Origin: Shumkonia mesophila
Lineage (GTDB): Bacteria; Pseudomonadota; Alphaproteobacteria; Rhodospirillales; Shumkoniaceae
Direction of reading: 5' to 3'
Assembly (NCBI RefSeq): GCF_026163695.1
Contig: NZ_JAOTID010000001.1
Span: forward strand, 62,001-126,000
Length of the DNA stretch: 64,000 nt
Position numbers and translations under genes: made by a program. Below are positions 52,883 through 61,838 of this stretch, one piece after another; within the stretch, counting starts at the first letter, position 1; every line of letters begins with the position of its first letter. The notes under the pieces are model-generated. The model ran no database searches, had not been told where the DNA came from, and worked only from the letters and a program-made list of their open reading frames with translations.

Positions 52883-54121
52883 TCAACCGAGCACCAGCTC
52901 GGCGTAGCGCTCCATCGCCTCGTCAACGCTCATCGACGGGTTGTTCCAGAACTCGGAGACCAGGTCCCGCAGTTCGCCATCGACTTGCGGAGGCACCATC
53001 ATCGACGCCCGCTGCACGTTGCCCGTCTTGTTCCTGAGCGCCGTCATCGCCGTCTGCGAGCAGGCATCGGCGTCCGCCATGTCGACGTCGGTGCGCGAGG
53101 GAACGGAGCCCTTGAGGGCGTTGAAGTCCTTCTGCACCTTCTTGTCGAACATCACCTTCACCAGCAGATCCTGTGCGGCCTGCTTCTGCGGGTCCTTCTG
53201 CTTCGGGAAGACGAAGACGTCGCCGCCGACAATGATGACGCCTTTGGGAAGGACGCAGCCATAGTCTTTGCCGGGGGTCATCTTGGCCGCGATGAATTCG
53301 CCTTTCGCCCAGTCGCCGACCGCCGTGAACGCGGCCCTGCCGGTAATGACGAGCTGTGTTGCGGCATTCCACACCCGGCCCGGCGTCCCCTCGTCGGCGT
53401 AGGTGTGCAACCGCTGGAAAGTCTGGAATGCTTTCCTCAGGGCGTCGCCTTTCAGCGCCGCCTCGTCGCGGTCCCGATGAATGGCATACCAGACGTCGGG
53501 CCCCGCGATGTCGAGCAGGATGGAATGGAACACCGAGTACTCGTAGACGGGCGTTCCCGAGATCGCCAACGGGATCTTGCCGGCCGCCTTGACCTTGTCG
53601 AGGGCGGCGAACATATCCTCGCCCCACCCCTTCGGCGGAGCCGCGCCCGCCTGATCAAGGACCGCCTTGTTGTACCAGATCCAATTCTGGCCGTGCACGT
53701 TGGTCGGCAGCGCGTACATCTTGCCGTTGCGCTCGCCGCTCTTGAGCAAGGTCTCCGGAATCGCCTCGCGCCAGCGGTCGGCGGTGGCCCGCGCCTCGAG
53801 GTCGGCAAGAAGATCCTTGGCGATGAGGTCCTCGAACTCGCGGCTGATGTTGAACTGGTTGGCAGCAGGCGGATCGCCGGCCACGATTCGGCCAATGGCG
53901 GCCTGACGGGCCGCCAGCCCGCCGGCGATGGCGTTGTCTATCCATTCGCCGCCGGCCCCATTGAAGGCGTTGGCGAACACCTTCAGGGCCGCCGATTCTC
54001 CGGCCGACGTCCACCAGTGAATGACCTCGGCCTTGAGCGGCTCCGAGGACGCCGGCGAGGACAACCCGCCGACGGCGACCAAGGCCGCCACCGCTGTCCC
54101 GAATACGGATCGAATCATCAT
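52883..54121 (-). CDS. CUT1-family sugar-binding periplasmic protein
   Basis: 412 residues with a signal peptide cut near residue 26 (PASSEP). SBP_bac_1 features: VIHWWTSAGESAALKVFANAF, the binding loop NQFNISREFEDLIAK, WYNKAVLDQAGAAPPKGW and VGDWAKGEFIAAKM. It resembles glucose/mannose- or xylose-type receptors (WWTSGGE class). First gene of the whole minus-strand sugar locus and divergent from lacI-type regulator. Confidence 0.93.
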   Translation of the reverse strand: MMIRSVFGTAVAALVAVGGLSSPASSEPLKAEVIHWWTSAGESAALKVFANAFNGAGGEWIDNAIAGGLAARQAAIGRIVAGDPPAANQFNISREFEDLIAKDLLADLEARATADRWREAIPETLLKSGERNGKMYALPTNVHGQNWIWYNKAVLDQAGAAPPKGWGEDMFAALDKVKAAGKIPLAISGTPVYEYSVFHSILLDIAGPDVWYAIHRDRDEAALKGDALRKAFQTFQRLHTYADEGTPGRVWNAATQLVITGRAAFTAVGDWAKGEFIAAKMTPGKDYGCVLPKGVIIVGGDVFVFPKQKDPQKQAAQDLLVKVMFDKKVQKDFNALKGSVPSRTDVDMADADACSQTAMTALRNKTGNVQRASMMVPPQVDGELRDLVSEFWNNPSMSVDEAMERYAELVLG

Positions 54122-54423
54122 GGTTGTCTCCCGTGTCTGAGTGATGCCATCCCCTGCTTCCTGCCCTTTGCCGGGCTTTATGGAAGCTCGCAGTCCCTGC
54201 CACCGCGGAACTGCTCGTCATCGACTGTTCGGCGTCTTCTTATGGGCTCGGGCCGCGGCGCCATCCCGGGCCGGCAACCTTCACGTTTGGAAACGGTTCC
54301 AAACCGTCTCATAGTTGATAATGATTGTCAATGGAGTTTTCTGGTATTGCGGTCAGACAGATTTGGCTATGATGGCTGAAACGTGCCGCATAAGCATGTT
54401 TGCGGGAGGAAGGGGCATCGTGC
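54122..54423. promoter_or_regulatory. Divergent control region of the LacI-regulated sugar locus
   Basis: 302 bp between the divergent receptor gene and LacI-type gene. Holds the palindromic operator at 54286-54303 and AT-rich DNA after it (54305-54375), with a TATGAT -10-like box at 54368-54373 for the regulator gene. Confidence 0.7.
54286..54303. promoter_or_regulatory. LacI-family operator palindrome
   Basis: TTTGGAAACGGTTCCAAA: two 7-base arms (TTTGGAA and TTCCAAA) around a centre with the CG step characteristic of LacI/PurR-family sites. It sits between the two divergent starts, where the LacI-family protein would control both directions. Confidence 0.75.
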
Positions 54424-55407
54424 ATGACGACGATTCGGGACGTGGCCAAGCTGGCCGGCGTGGGCATTGGAACCGCTTCGAGAGCCATCTCGGGCAAGGG
54501 AAGCGTATCGCTTGAGAAGCGGCGCCGGATCGAGGAGGCGGTGGAGATGCTGTCCTTCCGCCCGTCGTCGGTGGCGCAGTCCCTGTCGTCGAGGCGGCTT
54601 GGGATCATCGGCCTGCTGCTGCCGAAGTTCGGCAGCCTGTTCTGGGAACTGATCCTGGCCACCGTCGAGGACGAGTTGCGCGCCCACGGCAAGTACTTCG
54701 TGGTGGCGACCGGCAATGGCATTGCCCAGGAAAAAGCGAGCTTCGAGTTCCTGCTCGCCCGCGACTGCGATGGCATTCTCATCTTCAGCAGCCAGATCAC
54801 CGAGCGCAGCCTGATCGAGCTGGAAGGGAAATTCCCGAGGGTCGCCGTCATCAATCGGATCGTTCCGACCATCGAGGAGAAGTGCTTTGCGGTCGATCAC
54901 GTCGAAGGTGGAAGACTGGCGGCCCGCACCCTCCTGGATGCGGGCCACACGGAATTTGCCGTCATCAGCGGGCCGCTACACCGGCCGGACGCCCGCCAGC
55001 GTCACGAGGGATTCCTGCACGAGTTGCGGGAGGCCGGAATCCGCATCGACACGGACTTGATCGTCGAGGGCGACTTCACGGCCGAACGCGGATGGCGGTT
55101 CTGCGACGCTCTCCTGGATGTGAAAAAGCCATTTTCCGCCCTCTTTTGCGCCAATGACAATATGGCCATTTCGGTTCTTTCGCGTCTGCAGGAACGCGGC
55201 AAACGTGTGCCGCAGGACGTTGCCGTCATCGGTTATGACAACCTCACTCATTCGCCGTTTCTGACACCACCCCTGACCTCGGTGGATACCGCGCTCGAAG
55301 CTACGGTACGCAGCGCATGCCGGTATCTGCTGAAGGTCTGCTACGGGATAGACTCGGAATTCCAAAGGCAGTTCAGGCCCCACGTCGTCCGACGCGGCAC
55401 CGTGTAA
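54424..55407 (+). CDS. LacI-family transcriptional regulator
   Basis: Repressor of 327 residues. HTH at residues 2-25 (TIRDVAKLAGVGIGTASRAI), hinge helix FRPSSVAQSL, and periplasmic-binding-protein-like ligand domain with IGLLLPKFGSLFWELIL, FCANDNMAISVLSRL and GYDNLTHSPFLTPPLTSV. ATG 54424 lies 9 bp after GGAGGAAGGGG. Divergent from the sugar locus and next to an 18-bp palindrome, so it is the likely local repressor. Confidence 0.95.
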   Translation: MTTIRDVAKLAGVGIGTASRAISGKGSVSLEKRRRIEEAVEMLSFRPSSVAQSLSSRRLGIIGLLLPKFGSLFWELILATVEDELRAHGKYFVVATGNGIAQEKASFEFLLARDCDGILIFSSQITERSLIELEGKFPRVAVINRIVPTIEEKCFAVDHVEGGRLAARTLLDAGHTEFAVISGPLHRPDARQRHEGFLHELREAGIRIDTDLIVEGDFTAERGWRFCDALLDVKKPFSALFCANDNMAISVLSRLQERGKRVPQDVAVIGYDNLTHSPFLTPPLTSVDTALEATVRSACRYLLKVCYGIDSEFQRQFRPHVVRRGTV

Positions 55408-55760
55408 CCGGACGGCTGGCGACCGAGGCGTATCCGAACGGGACGCCAGCTGGCGCCCTTCCCGGGTATTCCGTAGATCAGGGGCCGTTTTCATCAGGGA
55501 ACATTGCGGCAATTCGCTGCACCGGCCGTTGGGAGTGGTGAGCCGACGATCGCACCTCTGGCCTCAAATCATGCAGGGCGACCCAATTAGAGCATGATGA
55601 AATCTGGTGGGTTCGGCTCCCGCTCCTCCAACCCGTCATGCCCCGGGCTTCGCCGGGCAATAACGATAAACGAGGCGCGATCGTATCCAATTTCATCATG
55701 CTCTAATGCGACGGGGCCGACTTGGAAGTCGCAGGAATCCGTCGTTAGGAACAATTCTTC
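55408..55760. other. Gene-free spacer between convergent lacI-type gene and mtlZ
   Basis: 353 bp with no convincing gene. The first half (55408-55585) shows nothing I can name; the second holds the 122-bp inverted-repeat element. Confidence 0.6.
55586..55707. repeat. 122-bp MITE-like element with perfect 18-bp terminal inverted repeats
   Basis: The left end ATTAGAGCATGATGAAAT (55586-55603) is exactly complementary to the right end ATTTCATCATGCTCTAAT (55690-55707). The inside contains a GCCCGG-type hairpin around 55640-55662 and no coding capacity. AGAGCATGATG-like ends are familiar from small non-autonomous repeats in alphaproteobacteria. No target duplication could be confirmed. Confidence 0.85.
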
Positions 55761-56699
55761 TCAATCCGTCTTTCGCTGGCTTAGCTGGTTCTCCCAGGGG
55801 GGATTGGCACCGGACTGTCCAACCGTGAAGGCTGCGATCTGTGCCGCAAACTTGAGCGATGTCGTAAGGGCGTCGCAAGAAAGAGAAACGAGCATCGGTT
55901 TGGAAAGCACTCCCTGTCGCCGCAGACCGGCCAAAAAACCCGCGTTGAAACTGTCTCCGGCGCCTACGGTATCCACCACCGTCGTTTCCACGGCGGGGAT
56001 TCCAACATCCAGTGTTTTCGTGATGGCTCGCGCCCCGTCCTCACCTCGGGTCAGAACGACGACTTTGGCCCCGTTAGCGATCCAGTCGCGGGCAATCTGT
56101 TCGAACCTCCGATGCGGTTCGAGCCAGGACAGATCTTCCTCGGAGACCTTGATGATGTCACTCATTCCGGCCATGCGCCGGAGGCGATTTCGATAGGCGG
56201 CCTCGTCGTCAACAAACCCGGGGCGGACGTTGGGATCGAAGGAAATGACCGGACCGCCATGATATCGCCGCATGAGTTCTTCGTAAGCCGACCCGCAGGG
56301 CTCTGGGATCAGGCTGATGGCACCGAAATGAAGGGCCGCGGTTTCCTGCGGAAGATCGGGCAGGTCGACGATGTCCAGCATGCGTCCGGCCGTTCTCTCG
56401 TCATAAAACGAGTAGTGGGCATTGCCATCGGCGAGCGTGACGAAAGCTAATGTCGTCGGTCGCGGGACCCGTTTGCAAAGCGTGGTGCCCGCGCCCGATT
56501 CTTCGAGGCAGGCCACCAACCGCCTCCCGAACATGTCGGTGGAGAGCCCCGAGAAGAATTGCACATTCTCGCCAAGCCGCCCCAAGGCTATGGCCGTATT
56601 GAAAATCGCACCGCCAGGAACCGGCAAGAATATGTCGCTGCCGTCCGGGAGTTGACGGGGCAACATATCGATCAGCGCTTCGCCGGCGCAAACGATCAT
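55761..56699 (-). CDS. mtlZ: PfkB-family fructokinase
   Basis: Phosphorylates fructose formed by the sorbitol and mannitol dehydrogenases. 312 residues. PfkB signatures: PGGAIFNTAIALGRLG near residue 28 and DTVGAGDSFNAGF near residue 242, with the catalytic Asp in the GAGD motif. ATG 56699 has GGAGAA. Last gene of the polyol operon, corresponding to mtlZ of Rhodobacter sphaeroides. Confidence 0.92.
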   Translation of the reverse strand: MIVCAGEALIDMLPRQLPDGSDIFLPVPGGAIFNTAIALGRLGENVQFFSGLSTDMFGRRLVACLEESGAGTTLCKRVPRPTTLAFVTLADGNAHYSFYDERTAGRMLDIVDLPDLPQETAALHFGAISLIPEPCGSAYEELMRRYHGGPVISFDPNVRPGFVDDEAAYRNRLRRMAGMSDIIKVSEEDLSWLEPHRRFEQIARDWIANGAKVVVLTRGEDGARAITKTLDVGIPAVETTVVDTVGAGDSFNAGFLAGLRRQGVLSKPMLVSLSCDALTTSLKFAAQIAAFTVGQSGANPPWENQLSQRKTD

Positions 56700-56748
56700 G
56701 TATCGTTCTCCGTTTTTCCGGCGTCGCTTCCTTCTTCGGGCGTTCCGC

Positions 56749-58236
56749 TCACGGCGTTCCCTCGATATAGCGGGTCAGGATCCTTTGCACGCCATCGGAC
56801 CACAATGCCCGCAGCGCCGAGGCAAACCGTTCACGAAAGACTTGCGAACGTCCGACGTCCCCGTAGACGTCCTCCATGGCGAGCCAAGCCACCGGGTTGT
56901 CACGAGCCGAATGGGCCGTCGAGGTCAGGCGTTGCCAATTCGGGTCATTGGGTTCTATGGCTTGGCCGCTTTCCGTCTCGCCGTAGCAGTATCGGCACCA
57001 CAGGGCGGATTCGAGGGCCAGTCCGGCGATATCCACGCCCGCTTTCAAACGGTCAGCAATTGAGGGAACAATGAATTTCGGTTGCCGGTTTGAGCCGTCG
57101 AGACAGAGCCGCCGCACGGTGTCGCCGATTTTCGGATTTGCGAAGCGTCTTTTGATCAGCTTGAAGTAATCCCCGAGATCCGTATCCGGAACCGGCTGCA
57201 CCATGGGGATGATCTCTTCTTTCTCGACTTTTTCAAGGAACGCACTAACCAGCGGGTTTTCCATGGCCTCATGGGCGAAGTGGATGCCCATCAACCCGGC
57301 GGGATAGGCGATGACGGCATGACCCCCGTTGAGAATGCGAATCTTCATGTTTTCGTAGGGCGTCACGTCGGGCACAAACTGCACATCGACCGTTTCCAGG
57401 GCGGGTCGTCCGGCCGGGAAGTTGTCTTCGAGAACCCATTGGACGAAACCCTCGCAAAACACGGGGGACCCGTCCTCGATGCCGTAATCGCGCGTCACGA
57501 TTTCTCGTTCCCGGTTGCCCGTCGCGGGGGTAATCCGGTCGACCATGCCGTTGGGAAAAGCCACGTTCCTTTCTATCCAGTCGGCAAGCTCCGCATCCGA
57601 CAACCGGGCCAGTCCGGCAACGACGTTACGGGTCACGATGCCGTTGTGGGGTATGTTGTCGCACGACATGACGGTGAAAGGCTGAGTTCCGTCGGCCCGG
57701 CGACGCCTTAACCCGGCAACGAGCAAACCGAAGACCGTCTTCGGCGTATCGGGGTGGGCCGCATCGTAAACGACATCCGGGTGGACCGCGTCGAACGCAC
57801 CGGACCCGGGATCGATAAAGTACCCGCCCTCGGTAATGGTCAGGGAAACGATGCGGATCGCCGGGCGCGCCAGGGTCCCCATGATCGTCGCGGCGTCGCC
57901 GGGGACCAGGAAATCGACCATGGCACCCGTAACCAGCGCCCTGTTTCCATCCGCCTCCTGTTCCACCACTGTGGTCAGGAAATCCTGCTTCGCCAGTATT
58001 TCCCGTAAGGCCGTATCGGACGGCATCACGCCCGCGCCGACGATTGCCCAGTCGTGGTCGCGCCCCTTGTTGAAAAGCGCATCCAGATAATAAGCCTGAT
58101 GGGCACGGTGGAAATTACCAACGCCGAAGTGAAGGATTCCAGGCGACAATCCAGCCCGGTCGTAAAGGGGAACGGCAACCGCCGGTGACAAGCTGCCGAG
58201 CGTATCTTGGGCGAGTCTCGTTGTTATGTTTTTCAT
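56749..58236 (-). CDS. mtlK: Mannitol 2-dehydrogenase (polyol-specific long-chain dehydrogenase)
   Basis: Oxidises D-mannitol (and possibly D-arabitol) to the ketose with NAD. 495 residues, usual for long-chain mannitol dehydrogenases. NAD-binding motif LHFGVGNFHRAHQAYYLD and catalytic Lys in MKIRILNGGHAV, with the PSIADRLKAG block later. It starts 26 bp after smoS. Confidence 0.94.
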   Translation of the reverse strand: MKNITTRLAQDTLGSLSPAVAVPLYDRAGLSPGILHFGVGNFHRAHQAYYLDALFNKGRDHDWAIVGAGVMPSDTALREILAKQDFLTTVVEQEADGNRALVTGAMVDFLVPGDAATIMGTLARPAIRIVSLTITEGGYFIDPGSGAFDAVHPDVVYDAAHPDTPKTVFGLLVAGLRRRRADGTQPFTVMSCDNIPHNGIVTRNVVAGLARLSDAELADWIERNVAFPNGMVDRITPATGNREREIVTRDYGIEDGSPVFCEGFVQWVLEDNFPAGRPALETVDVQFVPDVTPYENMKIRILNGGHAVIAYPAGLMGIHFAHEAMENPLVSAFLEKVEKEEIIPMVQPVPDTDLGDYFKLIKRRFANPKIGDTVRRLCLDGSNRQPKFIVPSIADRLKAGVDIAGLALESALWCRYCYGETESGQAIEPNDPNWQRLTSTAHSARDNPVAWLAMEDVYGDVGRSQVFRERFASALRALWSDGVQRILTRYIEGTP

Positions 58237-58261
58237 TGTATTGGGCCTGCGGGCTTTGAGA

Positions 58262-59035
58262 TCAGCTCATCCAGTTGCCGCCGTCGACGTTGTAGGTCTG
58301 AGCGACGACGTAATCGCTCTCGGCGCTGGCCAGGAATATCGCCATGCCGACGAGATCTCCGGCCGTGCCCATGCGTCCGAACGGCACTTCCTCGCCGACC
58401 AGACGCTTCTTTTCGCCGAGGGGGCGGTTTTCGTATTTGGCAAACAGCGCGTCCACGCCGTCCCAGTGTTCGCCATCGATGACACCGGGCGCGATCCCGT
58501 TGACGTTGATACCGTGCTTGATCAGGTTCAGGCCCGCCGATTGGGTCAGGCTGATGACGGCGGCCTTGGTGGCGCAATAGACGGCAACCAGGGACTCACC
58601 CCGGCGGCCGGCCTGGCTGGCCATATTGATGATCTTGCCGCCTTTGCCGCGGGCAATCATTGATTTGGCGCCAGCCTGAAGGGTAAAGAGGGCCCCGGCG
58701 ACATTGATGTCGAACAATCGGTTGTAGCTCGCGCGCGTGATCTCGACGATCGGCGCCAAATCAAACACCCCTGCATTATTGACGAGGATGTCGAGCCCCC
58801 CGGCCTTGTCTTCGACGGTGCGAATGGCCTGATCGATCGAGGCCTGGTCGGTCACGTCGAGCCGGATTGCGTAGGCGCCGGAGCCAATCTCGGCGGCGCT
58901 TTCCTCGGCCCGCGCGAGATCGATGTCGCCGATGGCCACCGTGGCACCCTCGGCGACGTAGGCCCCGGCAAAGGCCTTCCCGATGCCTCGGGCGGCCCCG
59001 GTGATCAAAGCCGATTTACCGTCCAGGCGTTTCAT
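58262..59035 (-). CDS. smoS: Sorbitol/polyol dehydrogenase (short-chain, SmoS-like)
   Basis: Oxidises D-sorbitol to D-fructose with NAD. 257 residues, short-chain dehydrogenase. Cofactor motif TGAARGIG (residues 12-19), NNAG, active-site Ser in NMASQAG and YCATK Tyr/Lys pair. SmoS of R. sphaeroides is about the same length (256). Its ATG overlaps the smoK stop (ATGA). Confidence 0.94.
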   Translation of the reverse strand: MKRLDGKSALITGAARGIGKAFAGAYVAEGATVAIGDIDLARAEESAAEIGSGAYAIRLDVTDQASIDQAIRTVEDKAGGLDILVNNAGVFDLAPIVEITRASYNRLFDINVAGALFTLQAGAKSMIARGKGGKIINMASQAGRRGESLVAVYCATKAAVISLTQSAGLNLIKHGINVNGIAPGVIDGEHWDGVDALFAKYENRPLGEKKRLVGEEVPFGRMGTAGDLVGMAIFLASAESDYVVAQTYNVDGGNWMS

Positions 59036-60033
59036 TGGATGACCTTCCCTTTCTCGTCGAAGGCATGGACCTTCTCAGCCTCCGGCGTGACATAGACGGT
59101 GTCGCCGTATTGGAGGTCCACCTCTCCCGGCGCTCGGACCGTCAGGGCGCCGACACCTTCCACGGTCACGTGGAAGAAGGTGTCGGATCCCAGATGTTCG
59201 GCCACGCCGACGGTCCCTCGCCAGGTTCCGGCCTCGGTGGAGAGTTGCAGGTGTTCCGGACGCACGCCGATGGTTTGGGCGTTGCGGTCCTTCGCTTCGG
59301 GACCCTCGATGAAGTTCATCTTCGGCGAGCCGATAAAACCCGCGACGAACAGGTTGGCCGGACGGCGATAGAGTTCGAGCGGCGAGCCGATCTGCTCGAT
59401 GATCCCGTCCCGCAACACGACGATCTTGTCGGCCATGGTCATGGCTTCGACCTGATCGTGGGTCACGTAAACCATGGTCGTCTGGAGTTTCTTGTGCAGT
59501 TCCGAGATTTCGAGCCGCATGTTGACCCGCAAGGCGGCGTCCAGGTTGGACAGCGGTTCGTCGAACAGGAAGGCTTTCGGCGAGCGGACGATGGCGCGGC
59601 CAATAGCGACGCGCTGGCGCTGCCCGCCCGAAAGCTGGCCCGGACGGCGGTCGAGATAGTTCGTCAGGTTAAGGACCTGCGCCGCCCTTTCGACCATACG
59701 GTCGATCTCGGCCCGGTCCATGCCGGCCATTTTCAGCGGGAAGGCGATGTTCCTGCGCACCGACATGTGGGGATAAAGGGCGTAGGACTGGAACACCATG
59801 GCCAATCCGCGACGGGCGGGACGGACCTGGGTGACATCCTTGCCATCGATGTGGATGGCTCCGGTGGTGACGTCCTCCAGGCCGGCGATCAATCGCAGGA
59901 GGGTCGACTTCCCGCACCCCGAGGGGCCAACGAAAACCACGAATTCGCCCTCGTCGATGTCCAGATCCAGCGGCGGGATGACCTGGAGTTTGCCGAAGGT
60001 TTTGGAAACGTTCTCTAGTCTAATGCTTCCCAT
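59032..60033 (-). CDS. smoK: Polyol ABC transporter ATP-binding protein
   Basis: 333 residues. Walker [15 protein letters not shown], signature [16 protein letters not shown], Walker [12 protein letters not shown], followed by the TOBE domain ([13 protein letters not shown]). GGAGC ribosome-binding site. Serves SmoF/SmoG; 9 bp after smoG. Confidence 0.94.
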   Translation of the reverse strand: MGSIRLENVSKTFGKLQVIPPLDLDIDEGEFVVFVGPSGCGKSTLLRLIAGLEDVTTGAIHIDGKDVTQVRPARRGLAMVFQSYALYPHMSVRRNIAFPLKMAGMDRAEIDRMVERAAQVLNLTNYLDRRPGQLSGGQRQRVAIGRAIVRSPKAFLFDEPLSNLDAALRVNMRLEISELHKKLQTTMVYVTHDQVEAMTMADKIVVLRDGIIEQIGSPLELYRRPANLFVAGFIGSPKMNFIEGPEAKDRNAQTIGVRPEHLQLSTEAGTWRGTVGVAEHLGSDTFFHVTVEGVGALTVRAPGEVDLQYGDTVYVTPEAEKVHAFDEKGKVIQ

Positions 60034-60042
60034 GACCCGCTC

Positions 60043-60873
60043 CTATTTCACAGCGCCGAAGGTCAAGCCGCGAACCAGTTGTTTCTGGCTGAACCAGCCC
60101 ATCACCAGAATGGGTGCGATCGCCATGGTCGAGGCAGCGGAAAGTTTGGCGTAGAACAGCCCTTCCGGGCTGGAGTAGCTGGCGATGAAGGCCGTCAACG
60201 GGGCCGCGTTGGCGGCCGTCAGGTTGAGGGTCCAGAACGCTTCGTTCCAGGCCAGGATGATGTTGAGCAACAAGGTCGACGCGATGCCCGGCACCGCCAT
60301 GGGCGTGAGGACATGGACGATTTCCGACCACAGGCCGGCGCCGTCCATCCGTGCGGCTTCCAGGATCTCGCCGGGGATTTCCTTGAAGTAGGTGTAGAGC
60401 ATCCAGACGATGATCGGCAGGTTGATCAGGGTCAGGACGATGACCAGGCCGGTTCGCGTGTCCAGCAACCCGGTATCCCGGAAGATCAGATAGATCGGGA
60501 TCAGGACACCGACCGGCGGCAGCATCTTGGTGGACAGCATCCACATCAGGACATCCTTGGTCCGCCGGCCCGGCACGAAGGCCATGGCCCAGGCAGCGGG
60601 AATGGCGATCGTCAGGCCCACCAGCGTGGATCCCAGCGAAATCACCACCGAGTTCCAGAAATGGCGGAAATAGTTGGACCGTTCCTGAACCTCGCCGTAG
60701 TTCTCAAGGGTCCAGTCGAAATTGAGGAACAGCGGCGGCGCGGCGATGGCCTGGGCCTCGGTCTTGAAGCTGGTCAATATGGTCCAGAGGATAGGGAAGA
60801 AGATCAGAAGGCCGATGAACCATGCGAGCACGGTGAAGTAGATTTTGCTTCTGTCGATATGTTTGTGCGCCAT
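60043..60873 (-). CDS. smoG: Polyol ABC transporter permease (SmoG, MalG-type)
   Basis: 276 residues. EAA loop EAARMDGAGLWSEIVHVLTP; ends GWFSQKQLVRGLTFGAVK, typical of MalG-type sorbitol/mannitol permeases. ATG 60873 has GGAGG 8 bp ahead; a GTG sits 3 bp upstream at 60876, immediately after the smoF stop. Confidence 0.93.
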   Translation of the reverse strand: MAHKHIDRSKIYFTVLAWFIGLLIFFPILWTILTSFKTEAQAIAAPPLFLNFDWTLENYGEVQERSNYFRHFWNSVVISLGSTLVGLTIAIPAAWAMAFVPGRRTKDVLMWMLSTKMLPPVGVLIPIYLIFRDTGLLDTRTGLVIVLTLINLPIIVWMLYTYFKEIPGEILEAARMDGAGLWSEIVHVLTPMAVPGIASTLLLNIILAWNEAFWTLNLTAANAAPLTAFIASYSSPEGLFYAKLSAASTMAIAPILVMGWFSQKQLVRGLTFGAVK

Positions 60874-60876
60874 CAC

Positions 60877-61749
60877 TCAGGCCTCCAGGTTCTTGCCGAT
60901 CATCCGCATCAGGAAGATCGCCACGATGTTGGCCAGAATGACCGCAACGATGCCGCCGGCCGACCCTCCTCCCACGTCGAACTGCAACAGGGACTGCATA
61001 TAGACGAGGTAGGTGATATTGGTGGACGCGGTGCCGGGGCCGCCGTTGGTGGTGACCAGGATCTCCGCGAAGACGGACAGCAGGAAGATGGTCTGGATCA
61101 GGATGACCACGGTGACCGCGCGGGCCAGATGGGGCAGCACGATATAGATGAAACGGCTGACCTTGCGTGCCCCATCCATCTTGGCCGCTTCCAGCTGCTC
61201 TCGGTCAAGGGATTGCAGGGCCGTCAGCAGGATCAACGTCGCGAAAGGCAACCATTGCCAGGCCACGATCAGGACAATGGAGAAAAGGGGCGCATGGGCC
61301 AGGAAGTCGAAGGGCTCAAGGCCCAGGAACTTGGCCGCATGGGCAAATAGCCCGTTGACCGGGTTCATGAACATGTTCTTCCAGACCAGGGCCGAAACCG
61401 TGGGCATCACGAAGAACGGGGCGATTACCAGGATCCGGACGATACCCTGGCCCCACATCGGCTGGTCGAGCAGAAGCCCTAAGCCGATACCGCCGACAAT
61501 GGTGATGATCAAAACACCGCCGACCAGCAGGAGCGTGTTGCCGAGCGCGTCGAAAAAGGCAGGGTCGGTGAGGAAGAATTCATAGTTGGTGAACCCGATA
61601 AATTCCTCCACCTCCGGCGACAGAAGATTGTAATTGAGGAAGGAGAAATAGATCGTCATGGAAAGCGGCACGATCATCCAGCCCAGCAGCAGCAGGACGG
61701 CTGGAGAGACCATGAATCGTGCAGCAACGCGTGAATGACCGGTAGCCAT
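60877..61749 (-). CDS. smoF: Polyol ABC transporter permease (SmoF, MalF-type)
   Basis: 290 residues. EAA loop EAAKMDGARKVSRFIYIVLP; VTTNGGPGTASTNITYLVYM near the C-terminus. ATG 61749 chosen with GGGGTG ahead; a GTG at 61758 is in frame. Second gene after smoE, 89 bp from its stop. Confidence 0.93.
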   Translation of the reverse strand: MATGHSRVAARFMVSPAVLLLLGWMIVPLSMTIYFSFLNYNLLSPEVEEFIGFTNYEFFLTDPAFFDALGNTLLLVGGVLIITIVGGIGLGLLLDQPMWGQGIVRILVIAPFFVMPTVSALVWKNMFMNPVNGLFAHAAKFLGLEPFDFLAHAPLFSIVLIVAWQWLPFATLILLTALQSLDREQLEAAKMDGARKVSRFIYIVLPHLARAVTVVILIQTIFLLSVFAEILVTTNGGPGTASTNITYLVYMQSLLQFDVGGGSAGGIVAVILANIVAIFLMRMIGKNLEA

Positions 61750-61838
61750 AGCATGCACCCCGAATCACTGGGCGTTGACGGGGAAGCTGGAGACCGGCCG
61801 ACAAACAGCCGGTCCCCATCCCGGAGGGCTTGCAGGGT

